From: Thermothelomyces thermophilus ATCC 42464
Taxonomy: Eukaryota; Ascomycota; Sordariomycetes; Sordariales; Chaetomiaceae
Assembly: GCF_000226095.1 (NCBI RefSeq)
Contig: NC_016472.1
Location: forward strand, 868,001 to 932,000
Length of the DNA stretch: 64,000 bases
Direction: 5' to 3'
Below the pieces are notes generated by a model. The model did no database searches. It was not told the origin of the DNA and saw nothing but the letters and a program-made list of their open reading frames with translations. Both the position numbers and the translations under genes were made by a program. This document shows, in pieces, positions 24,322 to 35,122 of the stretch (the first letter of the stretch is position 1; the number at the start of each line of letters is the position of its first letter).

Positions 24322-25493
24322 TTACCACGCACAGTGGCCTCCGTCGATCCTCAGGTCCGCGCCGGTCATGAAGCTGCTGGCATCGCTGAGCAGGAAGACG
24401 GCGGCGCCGCGGTACTCCTCCGGGTAACTCAGCCGCTTGAGCATGTTGGCATCGGGCCATGCCGTCCGCCTCTCGGGAACGTCCTCGAACAGGCCCGCGG
24501 TCATGGCGGTGACGATGTATCCGGGGGAGATGGTGTTGACGCGGATGCCGTGCTCGCCCCATTCGGCGGCGAGGTTGCGGGCGAGTTGCAGGACTGCCGC
24601 CTTAGATGCGTTGTACGCCCTTTTGGTCCCCTTCTCGTCAGCCAGAGATGCCTCCCCTCGGCCGCTGCCGCCAAGCACGAATAGGGGTACCAGGAGGGAG
24701 AAATTAGGGGATCACAAAACGAAACATGGAAACAAAAAAAAAAAAAAAAAGCTTAGAAAGGGAAAATAAAAGGTAGAAAGAAGACGAAAAAAAAAAGAAA
24801 AATAACTTACGGGCAGATCAACCCCCTATTCGCCACCGTCCCGCTCATGCTCGCGATAAAGACCAGGCTCCCCTTCTGCTTCCGCTTGATCATCTCCCTC
24901 GCGACGGCCTGCGCCGTCATGAAGACGCCGGTGACGTTGACGCCGAACATGCGGTCCGCATCCTCGGCCGTGTACTCGAGCGCGGGCGTCTCCTGCTGGA
25001 TGCCGGCGGCGGCGATGAGGCCGTCGATGCGGCCCTCGGCCTCGGCGATGCCGCCGACGATCTCGCCCAGCGCCGCCTGGTCGCGCACGTCGACGCGGTG
25101 GTAGCTGAGCCGAGGACTCCTACCGTCGTCTCTGCCGCCCAGCTCCGACGCCGCCCGGTCCGCCACCCGCGCAAAGTCGCTCCCCGCCCCGGGCTCCGGC
25201 AGCCGGTCCAGCGCGTGCACCACCGCGCCCGCCTCGAGCAGCGCCTCGGCCTGCGTCAGCCCGACGCCGCGCGCCCCGCCGGAGACCACGATCACGCGGT
25301 CCTTGAGGCTGAACTCCGGGAGGAGGTAAGGGTTCTTGCCGTTGCCGCTGACGCTACTCCCGTTCTGGCGGGTTGGGGTCCCGTGGAAGCTGCGGCGGCT
25401 GAGGCCGATCGGGAGGAGGAGGGATCGGCGGGCGAGTAGGGCGGGCCCCCGCGGGCCCGCTGTCAGGGCTGTCTTGCGGATGAAGGATGACAT
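24322..25493 (-). CDS. Short-chain dehydrogenase/reductase with mitochondrial presequence, 326 aa
   Basis: Exons are 25493-24811 and 24619-24322. The intron (24620-24810) has a GTAAGT donor and a CTGAC branch site; the join gives GLICP-AYNASKAAV. Residues 1-36 are basic, Arg/Ser/Leu-rich and acid-free, ending in RRSFHGT, a classic processing-peptidase context, so mitochondrial import is inferred. The Rossmann motif is SGGARGVGL near residue 75. NAG is replaced by AAAG, the catalytic Ser is in IASMSG, and the catalytic Tyr and Lys are in YNASK. ISPGYIVTAM and a C-terminal LRIDGG are standard for classical SDRs. The overall pattern resembles polyol dehydrogenases (mannitol, arabinitol, sorbose or xylulose type), so a sugar-alcohol substrate is likely but unproven. 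The more upstream in-frame start codon is TTG and was rejected. The intron carries long A/T homopolymers, unlike the GC-rich exons. Confidence 0.88.
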
Positions 25494-28400
25494 GGTGTGG
25501 GGAAAATAACGGGGCAATGGGCAGGATCGCTGTGTGTTGGTCCTTAAATATCTTGCCGCAGCTTAATTGAATCGAACGAGCTGCTGGGACCTGTTTATTT
25601 AATTTTTTTTTTAAAAAAAAGAATGTTTCTCGCTCTCGCTCTCTTTTAGAGAAGACGGGTTTGAAGGTTCGCGGACGTGCTTCCTGGGTCACGAGAAATC
25701 TGCGAGTGGATGAGATCAGATGGTCGGACAGAAAGGGCCCAGCACGGCCGACCGTTTGTCCCTTTTATACGAACAATCAAAGGACCTCGAAGCGCACACA
25801 GCCCGTCATGGGAATTCCCTGCCCTAGCCAAGTCGAGAAAGGTATGATGGGACACAGACGTCCCGGATTTCCTCATCCAGACCCTCCTGACAGGCATTGA
25901 GGCTCCGGAGCCATCTGGCCTCGAAGACCGGAGACCGAGAGGTATCACCACGCCAATCTCGATGACCAGGAGCGCCCTCCCCCCCCTCCCCAGGTTCGAG
26001 CGCTCAGTGATTCCGAAAATTCCAATTGGTTCGTGAAATGCTGGATAGAACCCCCTAGGACACCTCCTCACCTCAATCTCAATATTTCGTTGTGCGGACG
26101 CGGCAATAGCGATGCTGTACTGCAGCACCTCGAAAGGTCTAGGCACTTGTCAGTTGCGGGGTGCGCAGCTCCAGTTGGAGAGTGTGGAGAGGGAGCCGGC
26201 TTTCCTGTTTGGGTATTTCCGCGAGCCGGAAGAGGGGGAGAACGCGACGATCATTGCCGCTTCCACAAGCAGCCATTTTGGGCCATTCGACACGAAGGAT
26301 GATGAGGGATGAGAAGGGGAGGGAAGAGGAAGGGAAGGAAGAAGAAAAAAGGACGGGGAAAAAGAGGGGGCGGGTTGGGTGGGTTGCAGGGCCTGTGGTG
26401 TCATCATGGCTTGGTGTAGCAGTGCTCACTCAATTGAACTGCGTTACCGCTCAGATTAGTGCAATCGCCGGCGAGCTGTGACGACCACCGCGGGAATGGC
26501 CGTGCTGTCGGGTCCGGGTTCCGAACCCGGGTGGGGCCGAGAGGACGGGCCGGAAATTGCCCTCCCGGCGTTGAGCTGAACAACAAGGCAAGAGCTTAAT
26601 GATGGTGAAATCGCTGATGGTGGTATATCTCTTGCACAGGGTAGTGACCAATGCCTCCTGAAGGTAGGTATGTCGGTACTATACATATACACAATACCCA
26701 CTACGTGATGAATTGCTTCTCGTTTTAAGCTCGTGGCACCGGGGAACAAGGCGCGGAGCTGTCATGCATGCAGAGATTCCGCAGCCTGTGCATAGAATCA
26801 TGCTGTACACGTTCCGGGCTCCATGGCGGCGACGTCTGATCTATGGCCAAGTCATGTTGCCCGAGTTTCCGCCGTATGCAGCGCCACATCGTCGAGGTCG
26901 GAGGCGCGCCTTCGCGTAGAGAGATCGAGTTCGGGAAGCTCAAATGTGCCTGCGAATTCTTCAGACGGCCATGGTAGGTTTCTAGGTGCAGTGATGCCGG
27001 CGGTCCGGAGCAATCGGGGCAATACGGAAGAGTCCGCTCGGGAAGTTGACATTCATTACACCAAATGGCACCATTCATCAACCACTGTCAGCTATCACCT
27101 TGCTGCCCAGTCAATGAGCTGCTAGTTCAAGGCTCTCGAGCTCCGAACTATGACGCTCCGAGTCTTGCGGCTCATTAAGGGACGTCGGACCGTCTTCAAA
27201 CTACGTTCGGCTTGTCATTCCGAGCGCTTCTCCCTACAGAGCAACTGCAAGGGCCAGAGAGTGCAGCCGCGCATCGGTCTCGAACGATCTGGCGCACGGG
27301 GCAGAAGCATAGCGGTCTGGCCCGTCGCCACGCCGTGGGCGGGCGATTGCGGCTCTCGGCCGTGGCGCGATCCTTGCGGGTCTCCGACCAGATGCGAGAG
27401 CTTACTGCGCGTTTTGGGTTTGCATGGATCTCGCTCTGCCGCGAAAATGGATCGAGAGTCGTACGATGTCAAGGACACTGCCGAAGCGAAGCGCTGCGGA
27501 CTCGCGTGTTGTTTGGGGTGGATTCTGGCAGGGACAGTCTACCCCATCGGGGCCCCAATAACTCGCCTGCGGAATAAACTTTTCGGTTATCGAAAATTTT
27601 CCCAAAATCACTAGTGTACGGAGTACTCCGTAATTCTTATTAAGTACCGCCCCACTCGACTGAGGCTCATGCGCCTGCTTTGAGCGCGCAAGATCGAGAT
27701 GCAACGGCTGCCCCACGTCGCTACAAGAGACAGCGCTTAATAGTCTAGCCGCTGGTGATATTGCACAGGGCCTATGTAATAATGACCGGGGAAGAATAGT
27801 GTATGCCTAGGCTGGCGGTGATGCCGGCATTGATGAGGGTAACTTCCGGAGATGGGGTCTGGAAGCCCGCTCTTTCCCGAAAGAGATTTTTGAGCACCCT
27901 GGGAAGGCCAGCAAGCAGTCTCCCACACCATCTGTTGGGATGACAAGCACGTGCGCAAAAATGAGCGTTTTGGCGAACTATTTTCAAGGTTGCCAGATCG
28001 GTGTGGAGCTGGCGCTAACTACGGATTACACTGCCCTTTCCACAATTCGTTCACAGGCCATGAGATCAGGGGGTTTTCGACCGACTGGACCCTTGTTCGC
28101 AGGCCATGCCTTCCACGAGCAGCGTAGAGTTGTATCAAGAAAATTCCGTGAGAACAACGCGTGGGGGGGAACCAATGACGGGCAACGGCTCGTGCTCCGC
28201 ACGTGGGCATCCGAAGGGTAGGTATTTTTTTTTTCCCTTAAGTTGCCGATCCGACATTTTTTTTCTTAGGACAATGTGGGGCAAGCCGCGCTTCAGGATC
28301 CCTGCTGCTCACCCCATCATACGAGCCAGGCTTCCTGGGCTGGACTTCGACTCGCCGCAGTCTCTAATCCGTACACGGCAGTCTATGGAGGAGGAGGGAG

Positions 28401-28614
28401 ATTCGCCCTAATAACAAGGAAGCCGAGATGACCCACCCTCGTTTCACATCGGCCACGTACCATAGTATAAACACAAGGACGACCCGGTCGGTTTCGGGGG
28501 CGGTCTCATGAGTCCTCATCCCTCTTGAACCACATACAACAAGTGGACGACGTACAAGTCCGTTCCGGATCGGCTCCGCCAGAGATCTACGCACACGACC
28601 AGAAGAACAACACC
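25494..28614. other. 3.1-kb intergenic region between divergent genes
   Basis: It lies upstream of both the minus-strand dehydrogenase and the plus-strand flavohemoglobin, so it holds both promoters. Open frames such as the one at 27150-27614 show no family motif and have composition unlike the neighbouring genes. There is a short palindrome at 26515-26531 (CCGGGTTC, one base, GAACCCGG) and a 16-nt one at 27617-27632. No RNA gene was recognised. Confidence 0.5.
27617..27632. repeat. TACGGAGTACTCCGTA perfect palindrome
   Basis: The 16-nt sequence is its own reverse complement. Half-sites or near-copies occur at 1925-1936, 16027-16036, 22313-22321 and 23188-23196, all outside genes. Confidence 0.8.
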
Positions 28615-29868
28615 ATGGCGCTCACATATCAACAGTCCAAGTTGGTCAAGGACACCATACCGGTCCTGCGGGAGCGCGGAGAGCAGATCACGACCACGTT
28701 CTACAGGAACATGCTGCGGGACCACCCGGAACTCCGCAACTACTTCAACAGCGTCAACCAGAAGAACGGGCGCCAGCCGCGGGCGCTGACTGCGGTCATC
28801 CTCAGTTTTGCCTCCAACATCAACCACATCAGCGAACTGATCCCCAAGTTCGAGCGCATGTGCAACAAGCACTGCTCGCTCGGCATCCAGCCGGAGCACT
28901 ACGACATTGTCGGAAAATATCTCCTCCAGGCCTTTGGCGAGGTGCTCGGTCCGGACATGACGCCGGCCGTCTTCGCCGCCTGGGAGAAGGCATACTGGCT
29001 GCTGGCCAAGATGCTCATCGGGCGCGAGGCGCATCTGTACAGGGACTTCGAGCCGTGGACGTCGTGGCGCAAGTTCAAGGTCGACCGGGTGGTACCCGAG
29101 ACGGACGACATCTTCTCGTTCTACTTGGTGCCGGAGGACGGCAAGAAGCTGCCCAAGTTCCTGCCCGGCCAGTACGTCTCGCTGCGGGTCCAGGGCCCGG
29201 ACGGCTACATGCAGGCGCGCCAGTACTCGCTCAGCGACGCCTGGAGGCCGGACTACTACCGCATCAGCGTCAGGCGGGACGAGGGCGCCCCCTACGCCAA
29301 CTCGGTCTCCCGCTCCTTCTTCCACCCGGGCCTCGTCTCCAACCTGCTCATCGACAAGATGGGGCCCGGGTCCCTGGTCGAGCTGTCGCACCCGGCCGGC
29401 GACTTCTTCCTCGACGTCCACAACACCAGCACCATGCCGCTCGTCCTCATCTCGGCCGGCGTCGGCGTCACCCCGATGGTGGCCATCGCCAACACCGTCG
29501 TCCACCTGCAGCCGGGCCGCCCCATCTCGTGGATCCACGGCTCGCGCCGGTCCGTCCCCTTCGAGGACCACGTCGCCCAGCTGCGGCGCGAGCACGGTCC
29601 CAGCTTCCGCACAAAGATCTTCAAGTCCCGCCCGGCCTCGGGCGACACCCCCGGCGTCACCTACGACTACGCCTCCCGCGTCGACCTCGCCCGCCTCGAC
29701 CCGGAGCAGGACCTGCACCTGCACCGCGGCGGCGCCGAGTACTACATCTGCGGGCCCGAGCAGTTCATGCTTGACGTGGTCGACTATCTCACGGCTAAGG
29801 GGGTCGGGCCCGAACGCATCAAGATTGAGCAGTTCTCGACCGGCGATCTGGCGATGAAGCGTCCGTGA
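28615..29868 (+). CDS. fhbA: Flavohemoglobin (nitric oxide dioxygenase), 417 aa
   Basis: This is an intronless gene encoding a full-length flavohemoprotein that oxidises nitric oxide with O2 and NAD(P)H to nitrate. The N-terminal globin domain (about residues 1-140) has the B10 Tyr in TTFYRNML, an E7-type Gln in NGRQPRAL and the proximal haem His in NKHCSLGIQPEHY. The FAD-binding domain (about 150-260) has RQYSLSD and the SHPAGDFFLD segment. The NAD-binding domain has SAGVGVTPM and YYICGPEQFM near the C-terminus. I chose ATG 28615 because the family aligns from MALTYQQSK; the frame is open further upstream but that part is not conserved-looking. Length is normal. The gene has very strong G/C third-position bias, which produces a 464-codon shadow frame on the other strand. 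Probable role: cytosolic defence against nitrosative stress. Another fungal paralogue could be mitochondrial, but no presequence is seen here. Confidence 0.97.
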   Translation: MALTYQQSKLVKDTIPVLRERGEQITTTFYRNMLRDHPELRNYFNSVNQKNGRQPRALTAVILSFASNINHISELIPKFERMCNKHCSLGIQPEHYDIVGKYLLQAFGEVLGPDMTPAVFAAWEKAYWLLAKMLIGREAHLYRDFEPWTSWRKFKVDRVVPETDDIFSFYLVPEDGKKLPKFLPGQYVSLRVQGPDGYMQARQYSLSDAWRPDYYRISVRRDEGAPYANSVSRSFFHPGLVSNLLIDKMGPGSLVELSHPAGDFFLDVHNTSTMPLVLISAGVGVTPMVAIANTVVHLQPGRPISWIHGSRRSVPFEDHVAQLRREHGPSFRTKIFKSRPASGDTPGVTYDYASRVDLARLDPEQDLHLHRGGAEYYICGPEQFMLDVVDYLTAKGVGPERIKIEQFSTGDLAMKRP

Positions 29869-31515
29869 AGCGGTCGGTCTGCGGTTGGTTGGAAGAAAAG
29901 GGTGAAGCAAGAAGGTCGGCCACCCCTTTTCTTTGTCTGTGTTTTTCGTTTATCGGTTCTGTTCCAGTCTATATTCGAGTAGATGGCATCACAAGTAGAG
30001 GCGCGGAGACACACTATCAAAGCGAGATACCCCGGGATTAGATCTACTCTCTCCTCTTTTCACTTTCATTTTCTGGCGTAGGTCTGTTTGGTGCCTTACT
30101 ACAGAAACGGGGAAAAAGCCGCTCTGGGGTTTTGTTGTCGGGGAAGAAAGATAAAATTAAGGTCGACGGGGGCGTTGCGCGTATGCGGGGTTTGGGGTTC
30201 AAAAAGGTTACGTTAGAGATGATCCAGATAGAAGATAACTGACACTAGTTTATCGTTTGGCCATGATTAAGTGTACGCGTGTGTATGTACAGTACTGTAT
30301 AGTCATACGAAGGACTTCTCAGCTATCCAAGGTTGTGCAATGTGCAACGCTCGCCATGATCAATTCATGCTATGAAAGCCCACGAAAAGGTGCATGTGTG
30401 TCTTGGGTAATGAGAGGCAGTCAATTGTACGAAGTAGTGTTCATACATACACAGAATATAGTATGGGACTGCCGGGTGTTTCCTCGGGCCGTCCCGCTTC
30501 GCCCGCTCCGCGATCCCATCCAATCCGCACGCCAACCAGCACCACGAGCCCCACTTTTCTTGATCAAGTCACAACCGACTTCCTTAGGAGTCGAAGGATA
30601 CCTAACCCCGCCGATTTCCTTAGGCCCTTCTTTGGCACGTACATTAAACCTCGTTCTCAAGGAAGATCGAGTAGACCCTTTTAGAGTTAAGAGGGAATGC
30701 TGGTTACGGAGCCTCATACGCTCGTATTACTTATCGAACAGAACGCCTTGGTCGTCTTGCACAATTTTACAGAATCAATAAATCGCTGGATTGAAAGGTT
30801 CGTTGATAACTCGTGCATAAATGCTCCTCGACGTAAAACATATCCTGTTTGCAGTAAAGCTCTTGGGCTCTGTGGTGAGTGCTCAGTCTGTCGGGGCTCA
30901 CTACCTAGTTAGGAAGGTAGTGAAGTTGGGCTCGCATCCAGAATGTGAGCTTAGATCCATGAGGATTATGGGACAAGGACATCATTCCGAAAAACTTCCC
31001 AGAGGGCATCACTAGACTGGGTTCAGACGTTGGCTCGGAACTGAAGTCAAAGAAAGCAGTAGAAGGTCCGAAATGGGACAGTGAACTGATTCGAGAAGGA
31101 GCCCTTTGGCCAGTTCCAGCCAAAAAAGACTTCGTTCAGTGAGAGCATACCCTGCCCCAGTCCTTAACACCCATGACTAACATGTAGATCTACCGATGAA
31201 ACTCAGGAACCTTAAACTACACGGCCAAATCCGATTTCTTAGATGATATTCGTAAGTCTCGTCCATTAATGCTAGTTTTTCGTTTTCGTTCTTCGGGCTT
31301 CTGTGCTCGGACAGCCGCAGAAGGTCAGCCGCAGCGGGTCTCTCATCACCCATGGAAGCTAATAAACCTCGGAACTCAGAATTGGTTATTGTGTGTTAGA
31401 AGTATCTAGACCCGAGGGCTCTTTCCTCTTCTACTACTGTGCTACAAGCACCGTGGTTTTATCAACTCTTGAATTAGTGCTAGCTCCACTTCCGAAGACC
31501 ACTCAGAACCAACAG

Positions 31516-31572
<57 letters not shown>

Positions 31573-31650
31573 AAATGCCGGTGGCCGCCCAGATTATTGT
31601 GCACACGTTATGACTCGCCCGCCCGCCCGATCAAGCGAGTCACCACTCAA
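29869..31650. other. Intergenic region between convergent genes
   Basis: It holds the 3' flank of the flavohemoglobin gene and that of the SET-domain gene. No protein-like frame is seen. GC content falls after about 30.2 kb. A TACAGTACTGTA palindrome is at 30287-30298 and a 48-base A tract at 31522-31569. Confidence 0.5.
31522..31569 (+). repeat. A48 homopolymer
   Basis: Forty-eight uninterrupted A, the longest homopolymer in the window. It lies 82 bp beyond the stop of the minus-strand SET gene. It could be a microsatellite or the tail of a retroposed sequence; see findings. Confidence 0.9.
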
Positions 31651-32752
31651 TCACCATTCCGAGGCATCATACTCGTCGCTACAGTCTCCGGCGCCAAACT
31701 GGCGGCACCTCAGGGTTCTGATGTCGTCGTCAGTCAGCGGCGTGCAGCCGCCGCATCTGCAGCGGAAGCCGTAGGTCGAGTACAGCTCGGCCGGCGAGCC
31801 CCCGTAGCTGATGAGCAGCTCGGCCCCGGCCGGGGCCACGTCGTGGCAGACGGTGAGCGAGAGCACCCCGCTCTCGTCGTCGAACGCGTACCGGACGTTC
31901 CGGGCCGGCGGGCAGGCGTGGTTGAAGCGCGATGCGATCTCGAAGATTGCGACGCCGCCGGGCACCTGGAACCTGTCTAGGTCAGACCAGACCGCGACTC
32001 TCTTTTGACGGCGCGCGCTGCAATATGTGTATGTATGGATGTACATAATATATGCAGACAAGCCTGTCAACCTGAAACTGCATCGCACGTTGTACTTACG
32101 AGTTTAGTACCTTGACCCGCTCGACCCGGCCGAAGCGGTCACCGTCCTCACCGCCGTGGAGGCTCAGGTAAGTCTTCTTGGCCGCGTCAGAGAGGTTGTA
32201 GTAGTCCAGCATGAGGCGGAAGTGTGTCGTCCGCAGCAGCGGGCGCTCCGTCAGAATGGTCTCGCCTCTCCGGAGATCGTGCGTCGCGAACGCTCCCAGC
32301 CCGCCCAGCTTCGATGGCCGGATCGTAAAGAACTCCTCGAAGCCGGCCTTGTTTCCTCCCGCGCAAGCTGCTGCACCCGAGGGCGGCGGAGAGGTATGTT
32401 CGGGGGCCCGCCTGACTTGTTGCTCTCGGCTATTGTTCAGCGGTGTGGTCTCCGTTCGATTGTTGCTGGGAACGAACTCCGAGAAACCCACAACCTCACC
32501 CCCCTCGATACGACAGGTTACGTCCGAACGTGGTGTTTCCGGAGCTTCTTGCTTGCACAACACCACGGGCCATAAGGGTTTTGGTACTGTTGCTGGGTGT
32601 AATTGGTGAGTACTATGACGCGCCGTTGTCAGCAGAATATCCTCGCATTTGCGCCAGTAAATGAGTGAGCCAAAAGCGAACAATATACCTGGATGTCGAT
32701 TCGGACATGCAGTGGCTTTTGTCAAGGCTCTCCAAGCTGGCTCTATCATCAT
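31651..32752 (-). CDS. SET-domain protein, putative lysine methyltransferase, about 324 aa
   Basis: Exons are 32752-32100 and 31972-31651. The intron (31973-32099) has a GTAAGT donor, a CTGAC branch site and an ACAG acceptor, and joins VKVLNS to FQVPGG in frame. The SET domain starts near residue 140 with a GLGAFA turn and continues with RFNHACPPARNVRY (the NHxC motif), ELLISYGG (the ELxxxYG motif) and a post-SET-like FRCRCGGC (CxCxxC). These motifs give S-adenosylmethionine-dependent protein lysine methylation as the likely activity; the substrate is unknown. The N-terminal 80 or so residues are not conserved-looking and include DNA that could be an intron (GTATAT near 32686), so the start is uncertain. 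No other ATG precedes the SET domain in this exon. It is the last well-supported host gene before the retrotransposon block. Confidence 0.8.
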
Positions 32753-32930
32753 CGGTGTTGACTATGTCTAGGCAAGGGAGCGTGCATAGAGGTTGGTTCG
32801 AGGGTTTCTCCTGACTATCGCTATTGCTCTTGACCCGAAGCGGTGCAAGAGAAGGGGATAGTGTTTCCGTCTGTGTGTACAGGTTGAATATTTCCTGGAG
32901 ATGGTGCTCATCCGCGTCCCGGGGCGGTCC

Positions 32931-33661
32931 CTAGATAGGTGCTTGTGAGTGGCAAGCCGCGGCAGTAGCATCCAAAGCAAGGCAGCTGACCGTTGGGTTC
33001 TCGACAGCGTTAGCCTCAATCAATGAAGCTGCAACACCATGTGCGTGGGCAGCAGACCCAGTGGGGATTTGATCATTGGGATTTTTAGGGTTCTCGTCGC
33101 AGGATCCACAAGCGACGGGCGCATCTCTCCTGGTGTGCTCCGAAGGTGACATTATGGGAAGAGGACGTTCGTTGTGATTAAGCCCTGTCGTGTGGTCTCG
33201 AGGCCGTACGCTAGCGGACCGGTACGGTGTCTGAGCGTTTGCGACCGGGGGCGCTATCATGTGCGGAGGCGGTGGTGGGAACACACCGTGTGTTATGTAC
33301 TCTGTTCTTTGTGTGTCAAGTGGACGAGAGACCGGAGCAATACTCTATTGAAAGTCGGTTAGTATGGAGAGGATCGATGGGAGGATAGTGATGGGCGTAC
33401 TTGAGTGGAGCGTGAGAAGGGCGTGAGCAAGAGAGCAGGTTTAGCGATGTGTTTGTTATGGGTGAGGAGCGCGCTGAGATCCTCTCGCTCGAAGGTCGGC
33501 AGGCGTTGTCTGGCTCGGGGAAGAAGGGGTTGGTTCTGAAGATGGGAAGGACTGTTTTGGAGCAATGAAAGGAAAAAATCGGTATTGTTTCGATGGTGAC
33601 TTAAGGTTGTAGAGGTCGGTGTTGAAGAAGGATTGGCGCGATAGTTCTCACGATTAGTCAA
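32931..33661 (-). CDS. Weak spliced hypothetical reading frame
   Basis: Two open segments, 33661-33401 and about 33350-32931, join in frame (phase 0) if a GTACGC donor at 33400 is spliced to an AATAG acceptor just left of 33351. The product is Ser/Pro/His-rich with no known domain; fragments include DFFLSLLQNSP, LLTHNKHIAKPALLLTP and VACGSCDENPKNPND. The first segment has no ATG, only a TTG; the nearby ATG is out of frame and followed by a stop, so a further 5' exon would be needed. It may be a young or decaying gene at the edge of the repeat block, or chance. Confidence 0.25.
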
Positions 33662-34768
33662 GAGACGGGAGCCATGGTCGTGGCACCCAAGAAAGAAGGA
33701 GAGGGAAGCATTATTGGCATCAAAGCTTGCAATTCTTACCGTAAGCGAGTTCCTCTAGGTTCTTGATTCTTCCTTAGTGGCCAAGTCTTTGTCTGCCTTT
33801 AATATTTGTTTACGGAGAGGGTGCAGGTTGTAAGTAAGTTGTTGTTGAGCGCATCAATTGACTTCTTTTAAATGAGCAAGGTTCGATAGCTCGGTCCATG
33901 TAAGATTGTTGATGATCAGAGATACATTAAAGGGATACAACAGGGCATTAAACTGATAAAGCTGTGACGATAGTATCGTTCATCTAAGAAGTCATACTAT
34001 TAAAATAGGCATCTGGTTTTAACGGGAATACGTGTGACACGTTGGGAGGAGAGCTTTCTAGCTAAAGCAATAATTACCAAACGGCATGCGCACGGGTAGC
34101 GCACGGGTAGCGCACGAGTTCACTCACGCAATTAGCCTAACAGGTCAGCAAAACGGTTAGCAATATTCAAGTGTTATCCAAAGTTCATAGGAAAGCTAGT
34201 GAAATAGGCACAATTAGATTCTTTATCTTACTATGAATTTCTCATTAGTGTGGACTTTGTAGATGCAGCTACTGCTCACAGTCTTTGAAAGAGAGAGGTT
34301 ATGTGTGCATGTAGTAAAGACTTACCACAGTTGAAGAATCTACTAAATGAAACAAAAACGGGGTAATGTCCTAGCAACTCTGATATTGTTATGCTTTGTC
34401 AATGTCAGCAGAATCGACTGTTTCATTGTTCGAGATGCTTGTTCTTATCAACTCCTTGAGCATAATAAATTAGAGCTTACCTAATGCTTTGATAGCCAGA
34501 TACCTCAGTACTGATCATCCTATACTAATTAGTCTATAAGTAATCCGTATAAGTATTGCTCGCGCCCTGGAACACAGCATGACCTTTACTTCTCATAATT
34601 ATATATTATCACTTTCGTATCTGGTTCTACAGTCGGTCTCCAACTTGGAAGTCCATGATCACACCACTTTCGTCAATCTATAAGTTAGTATAGCGGTCTA
34701 GACAGACGGGAGGCGGCTGGTATACTTTTCATTTTTTTTTCGTGGTCTCTAAGGTGGCCCGTCATGGC
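33662..34768. other. Transition into the AT-rich repeat block
   Basis: Base composition drops from gene-like GC to AT-rich over this kilobase. No gene, tRNA or repeat end was recognised. A short tandem duplication (GCACGGGTA twice) is near 34090-34110. Confidence 0.5.
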
Positions 34769-35122
34769 TGTCACGGACTCGCCTCTTTTAGAAAGGGAAG
34801 TTGTTATATTGTATGTAGGCAAGTAAAGTACCAATGTTATGGTCGTCTTATCAGGAGGTTACAAAAGAAGTGTTGCAAACGTTTCTAATGCAGTACGTTG
34901 TCTACGGACGCGTCCATTATGTAAGGCTAGATAAGATAAGACCTATAGATCTGGCAAACGGGCTAGCAAACGGAGGGTTCTTTGTTCCTATCCTCTACTT
35001 ATACAGAGCCACAGGGCCAGCAAACGTAGGAAGAAGATATCGCACTTTTGAATTATTTACAACTTACCAACTTTTCCATTAATTAGAACTATCTTCCATC
35101 TATTGGAAACTATCTTCTATCA
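34769..35122 (+). repeat. Probable 5' LTR of element 0
   Basis: The segment begins TGTCACGGACTC, ends CTTCTATCA, and is followed after two bases by TGGTAGCGGAAAC at 35125, which looks like a tRNA primer-binding site. The TG...CA ends plus this site support a 5' LTR. No second copy is in the window to confirm it. Confidence 0.5.

Noticed and set aside
24322-24678. Stand-alone short dehydrogenase starting MLGGSGRGE
   Set aside because: The upstream part is intron; splicing restores the contiguous GLICPAYNASK active-site segment.
27150-27614. 154-codon plus-strand frame
   Set aside because: No motif, Arg/Cys/Ser-rich composition typical of chance frames, overlapped by frames in other phases of equal quality.
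28516-29910. 464-codon open frame on the minus strand opposite the flavohemoglobin
   Set aside because: It is a shadow produced by the G/C third-position bias of the real gene; the product is a Val/Asp/Gly/Arg-rich string with no domain.
1-34000. CRISPR array, bacterial operons, Shine-Dalgarno sites
   Set aside because: The sequence is eukaryotic: spliced genes, LTR retrotransposons and RIP. No spaced direct repeats were seen.
34834-35082. 82-codon frame in the proposed LTR of element 0
   Set aside because: Lies inside the TG...CA-bounded segment and has no homology I recognise.
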